A DNA stretch of 64,000 nt from Microbacterium sp. LWH7-1.2 (GCF_038397755.1 NZ_CP151637.1:3224001-3288000); one strand, 5' to 3'; counted from the first letter of the stretch, positions 1 through 9,078 are shown. Notes: a model not told the origin generated them from the letters alone. A program made the numbers and translations.

Positions 1-734
1 TCGCCGCCGAGCGCGACGGCGGCCGTCGCCGGTGGCGGGGCGAAGCGGTCGCGCGCCAGGGCGCTGTGCGCATAGATGGCGTGGGGCATGATCGTCGCGC
101 CGAGGATCGACGCCGCCAGCAGCACCGAGTCGGTGCCCTCGAAGCGCGGCACCAGGCCCGCGACCACGCTCGCGCCGTCGGGCGGCGCGACGAAGACGCC
201 GAACGAGAACCCGATCGCGATGATGGCGAGCAGGCCGATGACCACGAACTCGAACGTGCGCGGACCCCGTCGCGACTGGATGAGCAGGAGCGCGATCGAC
301 ACGGTCCCGGTGATCACGCCGCCCCACACGAGCGGCACGCCGAACAGCAGGTTGAGCGCGACCGCCCCGCCGATCACCTCGGCGATGTCGGTCGCCATCG
401 CGACGAGCTCGGCCTGCAGCCAGTACGCGCGCCGCCCCCAGCGGTTGCGGATGCGGTGGCCCAGGGTCTCGGGGAGGCTCTGGCCGGTGACGATGCCGAG
501 CTTGGCCGACAGGTACTGGATGAGCCACGCCATGACGTTGCCGATCACCACGACCCACACGAGCAGGTACCCGTACCGCGCGCCGGCGGTCATGTTGCTC
601 GCGACGTTGCCGGGATCGAGATACGCGACCCCCGCGACGAGCGCCGGGCCGATCAGCCACGCGAGGCGGGGCATCGACAGGCGCCGACTCGCGAGCGGCG
701 TCGGCGTGCTGAGATCCTCGGCAGTTTTCGGCAT
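1..734 (-). CDS. mntH: Nramp-family Mn2+/H+ transporter, 3' end beyond window
   Basis: Proton-coupled manganese (or other divalent metal) importer of the inner membrane. The visible 244 residues carry the two Nramp metal-site signatures: DPGN at residues 40-43 in TM1 and MPH at 216-218 in TM6, with hydrophobic helices between them. The gene is truncated by the left window edge; the family is usually 400-450 aa. I chose the ATG at 734: a -10-like TAGGTT lies 6 nt upstream on the minus strand, so the mRNA is probably leaderless. A later ATG at 674 is possible but has no better Shine-Dalgarno. Two palindromes overlap the promoter, implying metal-responsive control. Family assignment is firm; the exact metal is inferred. 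Confidence 0.92.
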   Translation of the reverse strand, partial: MPKTAEDLSTPTPLASRRLSMPRLAWLIGPALVAGVAYLDPGNVASNMTAGARYGYLLVWVVVIGNVMAWLIQYLSAKLGIVTGQSLPETLGHRIRNRWGRRAYWLQAELVAMATDIAEVIGGAVALNLLFGVPLVWGGVITGTVSIALLLIQSRRGPRTFEFVVIGLLAIIAIGFSFGVFVAPPDGASVVAGLVPRFEGTDSVLLAASILGATIMPHAIYAHSALARDRFAPPPATAAVALGG

Positions 735-769
735 ACCGAAAACCTAGCCTGTTTTCGGCGTACCGAAAA
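725..769. promoter_or_regulatory. Tandem 18-bp palindromic operators of the Nramp gene
   Basis: Two near-identical dyads, TTTTCGGCATACCGAAAA (725-742) and TTTTCGGCGTACCGAAAA (752-769), have 7-nt perfect arms and lie 27 bp apart centre to centre. The first contains the start codon and the second lies over the expected -35 region. The arrangement fits a DtxR/MntR-type metalloregulator that blocks transcription when manganese is sufficient. The regulator gene is not in the window, so its identity is inferred from the target. Confidence 0.7.
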
Positions 770-875
770 GAGCGGATCGGCGCACGCACGGCGAGCGATG
801 TCAACCCCCGACCGCCGCTGTCGGCTCGCGAGTACCCCTGTGTCATACGCCGAATCACCCGAAAGCAGGCGAAGC

Positions 876-1019
876 ATGACGACGAAGCTGGTCGCATTCA
901 TCCAGGAGCTCGTGGCCGGAGTGCGCCTCCGCACGCAGCCGCGGCCGCGCCGCAGCACATGGCGCTCCTCGCTCGCGGAGACGCGGCGGGGCCAGTGGCA
1001 CCGGTCGCCCGAGCCCTGA
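876..1019 (+). CDS. Possible small basic protein (47 aa)
   Basis: A short ORF beginning MTTKLVAFIQELVAG lies in the gap between the Nramp promoter and the RNA methyltransferase. A purine-rich AAAGCAGG sits about 6-8 nt before the ATG. The N-terminal 17 residues could form an amphipathic helix; the rest is Arg-rich and polar. I do not recognise a family. High-GC DNA produces such ORFs by chance, so this is tentative; conservation in related genomes or ribosome profiling would decide it. Confidence 0.35.
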   Translation: MTTKLVAFIQELVAGVRLRTQPRPRRSTWRSSLAETRRGQWHRSPEP

Positions 1020-1064
1020 CACCCGGACGCGGGGGCGGTCGCGAGCCCGGGATAGCCTGGGCCG

Positions 1065-1751
1065 GTGACGACGCCCGACTCGACCGCCGCCGAGCACGGC
1101 GAACCCGCCGAGCACGGCGAACCCGCCGAGCCGACGCTGCCGGTCGGCGTGGGGCCGTGGCCCGGGGGTCCCGATGCCTGGCCCGACGACGCGCGCTACG
1201 ACCGCGAGCTCCTCGCGCACGGCGACGCGCGCAATGTGGTCGACGCCTACCGGTACTGGACGATGGACGCCATCGTCGCCGACCTCGACACGCGCCGCCA
1301 CGCGTTCCACGTCGCGATCGAGAACTGGCAGCACGACATGAACATCGGCTCGATCGTGCGCAGCGCCAACGCGTTCCTCGCATCCGAGGTGCACATCATC
1401 GGCAAGCGCCGCTGGAATCGCCGCGGCGCCATGGTGACCGACCGCTACCAGCACGTGCGCCATCACGAGACCGTCGAGGCCTTCACCGCGTGGGCGGATG
1501 CCGCGTCCCTGCCCGTCATCGCGATCGACAACGTCGAGGGCTCGCTGGCGCTGCCCGCCGCCGATCTGCCCGAGGCCTGCGTGCTGCTGTTCGGTCAGGA
1601 GGGACCGGGGCTGTCGCCGGAGGCGCTGGCCGCAGCATCCGGAACGATCCAGATCGAGCAGTACGGCTCGACCCGCTCGATCAATGCGAGCGCCGCAGCC
1701 GCCGTCGTGATGTACGAGTGGTGCCGCCGCTGGGCCGCGCCCGGTCGCTGA
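1065..1751 (+). CDS. TrmH/SpoU-family RNA 2'-O-ribose methyltransferase
   Basis: SAM-dependent 2'-O-methyltransferase of the SPOUT superfamily, acting on tRNA or rRNA. The three SpoU motifs are in order: NIGSIVRSAN at 93-102 (motif 1, catalytic Arg), LLFGQEGPGLS at 174-184 (motif 2), and GSTRSINASAA from 201 (motif 3, knot and SAM site). At 228 aa it matches the minimal family. Residues 10-22 contain a two-copy six-residue repeat (EHGEPA) encoded by an 18-bp tandem duplication. The GTG start is preceded by TAGCCT (1053-1058) 6 nt upstream, a leaderless arrangement, with no Shine-Dalgarno. The RNA substrate cannot be told from sequence. Confidence 0.9.
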   Translation: MTTPDSTAAEHGEPAEHGEPAEPTLPVGVGPWPGGPDAWPDDARYDRELLAHGDARNVVDAYRYWTMDAIVADLDTRRHAFHVAIENWQHDMNIGSIVRSANAFLASEVHIIGKRRWNRRGAMVTDRYQHVRHHETVEAFTAWADAASLPVIAIDNVEGSLALPAADLPEACVLLFGQEGPGLSPEALAAASGTIQIEQYGSTRSINASAAAAVVMYEWCRRWAAPGR

Positions 1752-1776
1752 GCGATCTTGCGAGTCGAAACGCGGG

Positions 1777-3096
1777 TCACGCGCCGGCGGTGAGCCAGGC
1801 CGAGCCGCGCACGCGCCACCCGAGGGTGGCGAGCCGGGCGAGCATGTAGACGCCGAAGAACGCGACGGCCAGCCACGCGAGCCCGGCGGCGCCCACGGGG
1901 TGGAGCCAGGCGACCACGAGCAGCGCGGGGACGAAGGGCACGAGATTCAGCACCCCGACGATCGCGAGGTACTTCGCATCGCCCGCGCCGATGAGCACGC
2001 CGTCGAGCACGAACACGACACCGCACACGGGTTGGGCGATCGCCAGCACGATGAGGGCGGGCTGCACGAGCACCGCGATGCCGGCGTCGCCGGTGAACGC
2101 CAGCCCGATCACCCCGGACAGCGCCCCGATGATCGCGCCGGTGATCACTCCGAACCAGGCGCCCCACGCGACGGTGCGGCCGAGCACGCGGCGCACGAGG
2201 GGCGAGTCCTCGGCGCCGAGGCCCTTGCCGATGAGGGCCTGGGCGGCGATCGCGAGCGCGTCGAGCGCGAATGCCGCGGTCGAGAAGATGGTGAAGGCGA
2301 CCTGCCAGCCGGCGAGCTCGACCGTGCCGAGCCCGGTCGCGACGGCGACCGTCGCGAGGAGCGCGAACCGCAGTGAGACCGTGCGCAGGAACAGCCACCC
2401 GCCGGACCGTGCCGAGCCCTGCACGCCCTCGCGCTGGGGACGGACGGATGCCTCGTGCCGCCGCGCGAGGCGTCCGATCACGACCGCGTAAGCGGCGACC
2501 ATGCCCCACTGCGCAACGACGGTGCCGATCGCCGAGCCGGCGATGCCCCACCCGAAGCCGTAGATGAACAGCCAGTTGAGCAGGGCGTTGGCGGCGAAGC
2601 CGAGGCCGGCGATCCACAGGGGCGTCACGGTGTCCTGCATGCCGCGCAGGAGCCCGGTGGCGGCGAACACCACGAGCATCGCAGGCAGGCCCCACATCGA
2701 GATGCCGAGATAGATCTCGGCCTGCTGCGCGACGTCGGGCGTCGCGCCGAACAGGCCGACGAGGAGCGGGGTCGCGACGTAGCCGACCAGCGCGAGCACG
2801 GCACCGATGCCGAGCGCGAGCCACATGCCGTCGATGCCCACCGACACCGCACGAGACGGGTCGCCCGCCCCGAACCGGCGCGCGACCGCGGGCGTCGTCG
2901 AGTACGCCAGGAACACCATGAGCCCGACGATCGTCTGCAGCACCGCCGAAGCGATGCCGAGTCCGGCGAGCGGCTCGACGCCGAGGTGCCCGACGAGCGC
3001 CGAGTCGACGATGAGGAAGAGCGGCTCGGCGATCAGGGCGCCCAGTGCCGGCACCGCAAGCCGCAGGATGTCGCGGTTCAGGGTGTCGGTCGTCAC
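1777..3096 (-). CDS. MATE-family multidrug/DinF-like efflux transporter
   Basis: Integral membrane antiporter (439 aa, about 12 hydrophobic segments) of the MATE superfamily, DinF branch, expected to export organic cations or other toxic compounds using a H+ or Na+ gradient. The N-terminus (ILRLAVPALGALIAEPLFLIVDSALVGHLG) is typical of DinF-type proteins, and the two six-helix halves are visible. It is convergent with the upstream methyltransferase (25-nt gap) and begins with GTG. It has no obvious operon partner and the substrate is unknown. Confidence 0.9.
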   Translation of the reverse strand: MTTDTLNRDILRLAVPALGALIAEPLFLIVDSALVGHLGVEPLAGLGIASAVLQTIVGLMVFLAYSTTPAVARRFGAGDPSRAVSVGIDGMWLALGIGAVLALVGYVATPLLVGLFGATPDVAQQAEIYLGISMWGLPAMLVVFAATGLLRGMQDTVTPLWIAGLGFAANALLNWLFIYGFGWGIAGSAIGTVVAQWGMVAAYAVVIGRLARRHEASVRPQREGVQGSARSGGWLFLRTVSLRFALLATVAVATGLGTVELAGWQVAFTIFSTAAFALDALAIAAQALIGKGLGAEDSPLVRRVLGRTVAWGAWFGVITGAIIGALSGVIGLAFTGDAGIAVLVQPALIVLAIAQPVCGVVFVLDGVLIGAGDAKYLAIVGVLNLVPFVPALLVVAWLHPVGAAGLAWLAVAFFGVYMLARLATLGWRVRGSAWLTAGA

Positions 3097-3314
3097 CCCT
3101 CGAGCCTAGGAGGCCGCGCCGACGCTCTGGCGCGGCATCCGTCGCTCCTCAAAGAGGACGAGAGCCGAGATGCGGGCCGATCCTCACCGCCGCGTCGCAT
3201 TTCGGCAACGGACCTCGACTGAGGATCGAGGATGCTTCATCACAATGTCGTCACGGGCGGCGATCCCGCCTCTCCCGAGAGTTGTCCAGGCTGCGGGCGG
3301 CTACCCTGGAACGC

Positions 3315-5279
3315 ATGACCGATGCCCCCCGCTCCGGTCTCGCGCTCGATGAGCTCAGCGCCGAGATCCGCCCCCAGGACGACCTGTTCCGCCACGTCAA
3401 CGGCAGCTGGCTCGAACGGACCGAGATCCCGGAGGACAAGGCGCGGTGGGGGTCGTTCCACCTCATCGCGGAGCAGGCCGAGAAGGACGTGCACGCGATC
3501 GTCGAGGAGTCGCAGCAGGCCGAGCCGGGCACCGAGGCCCGCAAGATCGGCGACCTCTACACGAGCTTCATGGACACCGAGCGCATCGAGGCGCAGGGCG
3601 CCGCGCCGCTCGCCGAGTCGCTGGAGCGGGTCGAGGCGATCGCCGACATCCCCGGGTTCCTCCGCACGATCGGCGAGTTCGAGCGCGACGGCGTCGCCGC
3701 GCTGATCCACCTCTACTTCGAGCCCGACCCGGGCAACCCGGAACGCTACGTGCCCTTCTTCATCCAGGGCGGCCTGTCGCTGCCGGACGAGAGCTACTAC
3801 CGCCTCGACAATTTCCAGGAGACGCGCATCGCGTTCCGCGCCCATGTGCAGCGCATCCTCGAACTCGCGGGTGTGGCCGAGGCCGAGGCATCCGCCGACC
3901 GGATCGTCGCGATCGAGACGGAGCTCGCCACCCACCACTGGGACAACGTCTCGAGCCGTGACGCGGTGAAGACGTACAACCTCAAGACGTGGGACGAGGT
4001 GCAGGAGCTCGTCGGCGTCGACCTGACGCCGTGGCGCGAGGGCGCGGCGCCGGGCCACGCCGACGCGTTCGCGGAGATCAACGTCTACCAGCCGAGCTTC
4101 TTCGAGGGTCTCGGCGCCCTGCTCGTCGAGGATCGCCTCGAGGACTGGAAGGCGTGGCTGCGGTTCGCTGTCGTGCACTCTGCGGCGCCGTTCCTGTCGG
4201 AGGAGTTCGTCGCCGAGAACTTCGGGTTCTACGGCACGCAGCTGACCGGCGTCCCGGTCAACCGCGAGCGCTGGAAGCGCGGCGTCAGCCTCACCGAGGC
4301 CGCTATGGGCGAGGCCATCGGCCGCGTCTACGTCGAGCGTCACTTCCCGCCCGCCGCCAAGGAGGCGATGGACGAGCTCGTCGCCAACCTCATCGAGGCC
4401 TACCGGCAGTCGATCGCCGAGCTCGAGTGGATGAGCCCCGAGACCCGGGAGCGCGCGCTCGCGAAGCTCGACGCGTTCACCCCGAAGATCGGGTACCCGG
4501 TCAAGTGGAAGGACTACTCCACCCTCGAGATCGCGAGCGATGACCTCGTCGGCAACGTCCGCCGTGCGCACGTGTGGGAGCACGACCGCCAGCTCGCGAA
4601 GGTCGGTCAGCCGATCGACCGCGACGAGTGGTTCATGACGCCGCAGACGGTCAACGCGTACTACAACCCGCTGATGAACGAGATCGTGTTCCCGGCGGCG
4701 ATCCTGCAGTACCCGTTCTTCGACGTCGAGCGCGACGCCGCGGCCAACTACGGCGGCATCGGCGCGGTCATCGGCCACGAGATCGGCCACGGCTTCGACG
4801 ACCAGGGCAGCCGCTTCGACGGCGACGGATCCCTGCGTGACTGGTGGACCGACGACGACCGCGCCGCCTTCGAGGAGCGCACCAAGAACCTCATCGCCCA
4901 GTACGACGCCCTCGTGCCGCAGGGGCTGGCCGACGACAACCACGTCAACGGCGCGCTCACCATCGGCGAGAACATCGGCGACCTGGGCGGTCTCGGCATT
5001 GCGATCAAGGCCTACGCGCTGTCGCTCGACGGCACGGGCGCGCCCGAGCTCGACGGCTTCACGGGCATCCAGCGACTGCTGCTCAGCTGGGGACAGATCT
5101 GGCAGCAGAAGGGACGGGATGCGGAGACGATCCGCCTCCTGACGATCGACCCGCACTCCCCCAACGAGTTCCGGTGCAACCAGATCGTCCGCAACATCGA
5201 CGCGTTCTACGAGGCGTTCGGTGTGACCGAAGCGGATGCGCTCTGGCTCGACGAGGACCAGCGCGTCACTATCTGGTGA
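3315..5279 (+). CDS. M13-family zinc metallopeptidase (PepO/neprilysin-like)
   Basis: Zinc endopeptidase or oligopeptidase of 654 aa. The catalytic HEIGH lies at 488-492 and the third zinc ligand is in ENIGD at 552-556, as expected for gluzincins. The M13 substrate-binding motif NAYYNP is at 447-452. No signal peptide or membrane anchor is visible, so it is probably cytosolic, as for many bacterial PepO proteins. The ATG at 3315 is preceded by TACCCT (3302-3307) 7 nt upstream, a leaderless start, and fits the conserved N-terminus; the frame stays open further upstream but that part is not protein-like. Likely role is peptide turnover. Confidence 0.95.
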   Translation: MTDAPRSGLALDELSAEIRPQDDLFRHVNGSWLERTEIPEDKARWGSFHLIAEQAEKDVHAIVEESQQAEPGTEARKIGDLYTSFMDTERIEAQGAAPLAESLERVEAIADIPGFLRTIGEFERDGVAALIHLYFEPDPGNPERYVPFFIQGGLSLPDESYYRLDNFQETRIAFRAHVQRILELAGVAEAEASADRIVAIETELATHHWDNVSSRDAVKTYNLKTWDEVQELVGVDLTPWREGAAPGHADAFAEINVYQPSFFEGLGALLVEDRLEDWKAWLRFAVVHSAAPFLSEEFVAENFGFYGTQLTGVPVNRERWKRGVSLTEAAMGEAIGRVYVERHFPPAAKEAMDELVANLIEAYRQSIAELEWMSPETRERALAKLDAFTPKIGYPVKWKDYSTLEIASDDLVGNVRRAHVWEHDRQLAKVGQPIDRDEWFMTPQTVNAYYNPLMNEIVFPAAILQYPFFDVERDAAANYGGIGAVIGHEIGHGFDDQGSRFDGDGSLRDWWTDDDRAAFEERTKNLIAQYDALVPQGLADDNHVNGALTIGENIGDLGGLGIAIKAYALSLDGTGAPELDGFTGIQRLLLSWGQIWQQKGRDAETIRLLTIDPHSPNEFRCNQIVRNIDAFYEAFGVTEADALWLDEDQRVTIW

Positions 5280-5337
5280 CGTCCGGGCCGCGTGCGGCTC
5301 GATCACCCCGCAACAACGTCAAGGGGAGGGAAACTCC

Positions 5338-6255
5338 GTGGGCATGGAGCCCAGAAAGGATGCCGAGTCGCAGCGGGGGGCGCGACGGAGCACCGGTCGG
5401 CGGCTGCCGAAGAGGGCGGCCGCCGGTCGTCGATCGTTCACGTCGACGCTGAAGGCGCTCGACGATCTCGCCGCATCGGGAGCCAAGATCTCGGTGCGCA
5501 TCACCGACCTCGACCGCGGCACATCCGTCCTGTCGGGCGACGACTTCGTGACCCTGCCGGTCGCCGGGCTCGGCGTCGTGCCGCTGCTCATCGAGGTGGC
5601 GGCGGCGTTCGAGTCGGGGCGTCTCGAGCCGCTCGAGATCATCGACCGCGCGCACATCGAGCCGGTCGGCGTCGGGGGAGTGTGGCAGCACCTCAAGGCG
5701 CCGGCCCTTCCTCTCGTCGACCTCGCCGTGCTCACCGCCTCGACCGGCGACGCGCTGGCGGCCAATGCGCTGCTGTGGCGCGTGGGCCTGCCGGCGGTGC
5801 GCGCCCGCATCGAGGAGCTGGGGCTCGCCCGCTCGGCGCTGCTCGACCGCTTCCGCGACGAGCGCGGGCCGGACGACGCGCCGCACTTCGCGCTCGGCTC
5901 CGCGCGTGAGCTCGCCGAGGTGTTCGCGGCACTGGTGAACTCGCAGGTCGTCTCCCCGGGCGTGAGCGCTCAGGTGGCGGAGTGGCTGAGCCTGAACCAC
6001 GACCTGTCGCTCGTGGCATCCGCCACCGGTCTCGACCCGTTCTCCCACGAGAACGACGAGCACGGCCTGCTCTTCATCAACAAGACCGGCCGGGATGCCG
6101 GCATCCGTGTCGAAGCGGGGGTGCTCGCCGGCCCGCGCGCCGGGGTGTCGTACGCGCTCATCGTGTGCTTCGACGACCTGTCGATCTCGCACCGCCTGCG
6201 CGCACACGAGGCTTTCCGCATCCTGGGCACGGACCTCATGGAGTACGTGTTCTGA
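5338..6255 (+). CDS. Class A beta-lactamase-fold protein lacking catalytic SxxK (likely pseudoenzyme)
   Basis: A 305-aa protein with the alignment pattern of the serine beta-lactamase (class A) fold. The KTG triad is present at 249-251 and an SDN-like loop (STGD followed by AANALL) lies near 134-143. Where the active-site SxxK should sit (about residues 72-80, before VPLLIEV) the sequence reads AGLG, so both nucleophile and general base are missing. No export signal is seen; the N-terminus is Arg/Lys-rich. Start GTG 5338 is supported by AAGGGGAGGG about 7 nt upstream. It follows the M13 peptidase by 58 nt. The fold is probable and hydrolase activity unlikely; a binding or regulatory role is inference. 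Confidence 0.75.
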   Translation: MGMEPRKDAESQRGARRSTGRRLPKRAAAGRRSFTSTLKALDDLAASGAKISVRITDLDRGTSVLSGDDFVTLPVAGLGVVPLLIEVAAAFESGRLEPLEIIDRAHIEPVGVGGVWQHLKAPALPLVDLAVLTASTGDALAANALLWRVGLPAVRARIEELGLARSALLDRFRDERGPDDAPHFALGSARELAEVFAALVNSQVVSPGVSAQVAEWLSLNHDLSLVASATGLDPFSHENDEHGLLFINKTGRDAGIRVEAGVLAGPRAGVSYALIVCFDDLSISHRLRAHEAFRILGTDLMEYVF

Positions 6256-6329
6256 GCCGGCGGGGCGGGCGATGACGCCGAGTGACGGGCGAGTACCTAT
6301 GGCGGGAGGGATCGACTAGCCTCGCAAGG

Positions 6330-7460
6330 GTGTCAACACCGCCGTTCCGCGCCGACATCGTCGGCAGCTTCCTCCGTCCCGCCGAGCTCGCAGGGGCGCG
6401 CCGCCGTTTCGCCGCGGGAGACATCGATGCCGATGCGCTGCGCGTCGCGGAGGAGACCGCGATCGCCGAACTCGTCGTGCGCGAGGCCGATGCGGGCCTG
6501 AAGCTCGCAACCGACGGCGAGTTCCGCCGCTCGTGGTGGCACTTCGACTTCTTCGGCCTGCTCGACGGCGTCGAGATCGTCGAGCTCGACCACGGCATCC
6601 AGTTCCAGGGCGTGCAGACCAAGCCGCGCGGCATCGAGATCTCGGGCAAGATCGGCTTCAGCGACACGCACCCGTTCCTGGACCACTTCCGCTCGCTCAA
6701 GAGCCTGCTCGAGCGCACCACCGGTGCGGTGCCCAAGTTCAGCATCCCCGCCCCGACCGTGCTCGACTTCCGCCTCGAGCCCGGCCATCTGTCCGGGTCG
6801 GGGTACGACGGCCGCGAGGACATCGTCGACGACCTCGTGCAGGCGTACCGTGACGCCGTCGCCGCGTTCTACGACGCCGGTGCGCGCTACCTGCAGTTCG
6901 ACGACACCGCCTGGGCGTACCTCTGCTCCGAGGTCGAGCTCGAGAAGGCGCGCGAGCGCGGCATCCACACCGACGGCATCGCCGAGCGCTACGCCGGCAT
7001 TCTGAACCGCATCCTCGACGGCAAGCCCGACGACCTCACGATCACCACCCACGTCTGCCGCGGCAACTTCCGCTCGACGTGGATCTCGTCGGGCGGCTAC
7101 GAGCCGGTCGCCGAGCAGCTGCTCGGCAACACCGCCTACGACGGCTACTTCCTCGAGTACGACAGCGAGCGCGCCGGCGGCTTCGAGCCGCTGCGGTTCC
7201 TGCCCCGAGGCAGTGAGGGGAACGGCCGTGACAAGACGGTCGTGCTCGGGCTCATCACGTCGAAGAGCGGTGAGCTGGAGGATGTGGATGCCGTGAAGCA
7301 CCGCATCGACGAGGCTGCGGCGTTCGCCCCGCTCGAGCAGCTCGCCCTCAGCCCGCAGTGCGGCTTCGCCTCGACCGAGGAGGGCAACGTCCTCACCGAG
7401 GACGAGCAGTGGGCCAAGGTGCGCGAGGTCGTCGACATCGCCGCCGACGTCTGGCGCTGA
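6330..7460 (+). CDS. Core MetE-like cobalamin-independent methionine synthase family protein
   Basis: A 376-aa protein matching only the C-terminal catalytic barrel of MetE. Zinc ligands are visible as HVC (H241, C243) and the Cys of QCGF (C344). The N-terminal half of full MetE, which helps bind polyglutamyl-folate, is absent, so the methyl donor may not be the usual folate. Known short MetE proteins use other donors or corrinoid proteins. The start is the GTG at 6330, with TAGCCT (6317-6322) 7 nt upstream, indicating a leaderless mRNA. The family is firm; the substrate is open. A link to the C1-generating O-demethylases further along is possible but unproven. Confidence 0.85.
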   Translation: MSTPPFRADIVGSFLRPAELAGARRRFAAGDIDADALRVAEETAIAELVVREADAGLKLATDGEFRRSWWHFDFFGLLDGVEIVELDHGIQFQGVQTKPRGIEISGKIGFSDTHPFLDHFRSLKSLLERTTGAVPKFSIPAPTVLDFRLEPGHLSGSGYDGREDIVDDLVQAYRDAVAAFYDAGARYLQFDDTAWAYLCSEVELEKARERGIHTDGIAERYAGILNRILDGKPDDLTITTHVCRGNFRSTWISSGGYEPVAEQLLGNTAYDGYFLEYDSERAGGFEPLRFLPRGSEGNGRDKTVVLGLITSKSGELEDVDAVKHRIDEAAAFAPLEQLALSPQCGFASTEEGNVLTEDEQWAKVREVVDIAADVWR

Positions 7461-7507
7461 GCCCGCTGGGCCCCCGCGCCCCCGGCCAGAACCGCCGAGC
7501 CCGGGGC

Positions 7508-8302
7508 TCACGTCAGATCTCGACGGAGTGGCGCGATGATGGCGATCCCCGTCGCCACGAGGGCATACGCGACGAGGATCGCGGCCCCTGCCGCGGGTGA
7601 GGTCAGCGGCGCCGACGCGAGCATCGTCTGCTCGCCGATGGTGTCGGTCAGGAAGGTGAAGCGGGTGAGCGAGGCCGTGGCGCCGCCGGGGAGGAACGGG
7701 TACAGGGCGTTCACCCCGGGGACCAGCATGAGCACGTTCTCCAGGAAGTAGAAGTACCCCAGCACGATCCCGATCGCCAGGAGCTGATGGCGCGCCAATG
7801 CCCCGATCGCGACGCCGAGCACCATGTAGACCGCCGAAGCCACCGCGAGCTGCGCCAGGGTGATGGCGAGCTGCTCACCCGTGAGTCCGACGTCCACCCC
7901 GCGCAGCGCGGCGGCGGCGACGAGCGCCGAGCCCGAGGCGACCGAGGCGACGATGCCGTAGACCAGGCCGAGCAGCGAGTAGATCGCGAGCTTGGCGAGC
8001 AGGACGCGACCGCGCCGCGGCACCGCCAGGAAGGTGGTGCCGATGGTGCGGTGGCGGTACTCCCCGGTGATCGCGATGGTGCCGATGAGCGCCGGAACGA
8101 ACAGCAGCAGGACGCCGAGGCCGACGACCAGGCCCGCGCCCTCCGCGGTGTCGATGCCGGGCATCGGCGTGCTCGAGTTCTCGGGTCCGATCAGGGCGAG
8201 GAGGCCCGTGATGCCGCCCCCGCAGCCGACAGCGGCGAGGAGGGTCCAGAGCGGGAGCCGGGTGGAGAAGAGGCGGACGAGCTCGCCGTGCATCGCGTTC
8301 AC
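7508..8302 (-). CDS. ABC-2 type transporter permease
   Basis: Membrane subunit (264 aa, six hydrophobic segments) of an ABC-2 exporter, partner of the ATPase encoded just upstream. The hallmark sequence ITGEYRHRTIGTTFLAVPRR, a cytoplasmic loop after TM2, is common in ABC-2 permeases next to bacitracin- or lantibiotic-type ATPases. Its GTG start overlaps the ATPase stop by 4 nt (GTGA), implying translational coupling. The substrate is not predictable; resistance to an antimicrobial or lipid export are the usual roles. Confidence 0.88.
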   Translation of the reverse strand: MNAMHGELVRLFSTRLPLWTLLAAVGCGGGITGLLALIGPENSSTPMPGIDTAEGAGLVVGLGVLLLFVPALIGTIAITGEYRHRTIGTTFLAVPRRGRVLLAKLAIYSLLGLVYGIVASVASGSALVAAAALRGVDVGLTGEQLAITLAQLAVASAVYMVLGVAIGALARHQLLAIGIVLGYFYFLENVLMLVPGVNALYPFLPGGATASLTRFTFLTDTIGEQTMLASAPLTSPAAGAAILVAYALVATGIAIIAPLRRDLT

Positions 8303-9078
8303 AGGTGTGCGCCTTCCTGGGTCAGGTGGAGAAAGGCTTCCTCGAGCGAGGTGCCGGCCGTGAGCAGGTCCTCGAGGGTGCCGGTGAAGGAGATGCGGCC
8401 GCGGTCGATGAGCACCACGTCGTCGACGGCGTGCTGGAGATCGTTGAGCTGGTGACTCGAGATCAGCACGGCTCCGCCGGCGGCCGCGAACTGCCCGAGG
8501 AAGCCGCGCAGCCACGCGATGCCGACGGGATCGAGGCCGTTGGACGGCTCGTCGAGCACGAGGATCCCGGGATCGCCGAGCAGCGCCGTCGCGAGCGAGA
8601 GCCGCTGCCGCATGCCCGTTGAGAAGGTGCCGATCCGCCGGTCGGCGAAGCTCTCGCCCTGCACCAGGGACAGCACCGCGTCGACCCGCTGATCGGCGAG
8701 CCCCGCCAGCGCGGCGTACGTGCGCAGGTGCGCACGAGCCGTCATCAAGGGGTGAGCGCACGCGATGTCCAGCACGGCGCCGACGGTACGGAGGGGAGAG
8801 GCGAGGTCGGCATACTTCCGGCCCCGGATCAGTGCTGTGCCCCGATCGGGACGGATCAGTCCCAGCAGCATGCGCAGCGTCGTCGATTTGCCGGCGCCGT
8901 TCGCACCGAGAAAGCCCGTCACCCGGCCCGCCGCGACAGCGAAGCTGACGTCGTCCACGGCGTTCACCGGCCCGAACCGCTTGCTCAGCCCGGCCACCTC
9001 GATGACCGTCGAAGCCCGGCCTGCCTCGCCGTGCCCTGGTGTCGACCGGGGGGCGGCCCCTGTCGTTTCCTGCCTCAT
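8299..9078 (-). CDS. ABC transporter ATP-binding protein (exporter type)
   Basis: Cytoplasmic ATPase subunit energising the permease encoded directly downstream. Walker A is GANGAGKST, the signature is STGMRQR, Walker B is ILVLDEPSNGLD, and the H-loop is SSHQL. The overall pattern belongs to the CcmA/BcrA-like subfamily of drug exporters. I prefer the ATG at 9078, which has AGGG about 8 nt upstream; a GTG at 9087 in the same frame is an alternative. The gene diverges from a winged-helix regulator across about 100 bp carrying an inverted repeat, so the exporter is probably under that regulator's control. Confidence 0.92.
   Translation of the reverse strand: MRQETTGAAPRSTPGHGEAGRASTVIEVAGLSKRFGPVNAVDDVSFAVAAGRVTGFLGANGAGKSTTLRMLLGLIRPDRGTALIRGRKYADLASPLRTVGAVLDIACAHPLMTARAHLRTYAALAGLADQRVDAVLSLVQGESFADRRIGTFSTGMRQRLSLATALLGDPGILVLDEPSNGLDPVGIAWLRGFLGQFAAAGGAVLISSHQLNDLQHAVDDVVLIDRGRISFTGTLEDLLTAGTSLEEAFLHLTQEGAHL

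Noticed and set aside
3240..5306. 688-codon minus-strand frame opposite the M13 peptidase
   Set aside because: No recognisable motif; the plus strand carries intact zinc-peptidase motifs.
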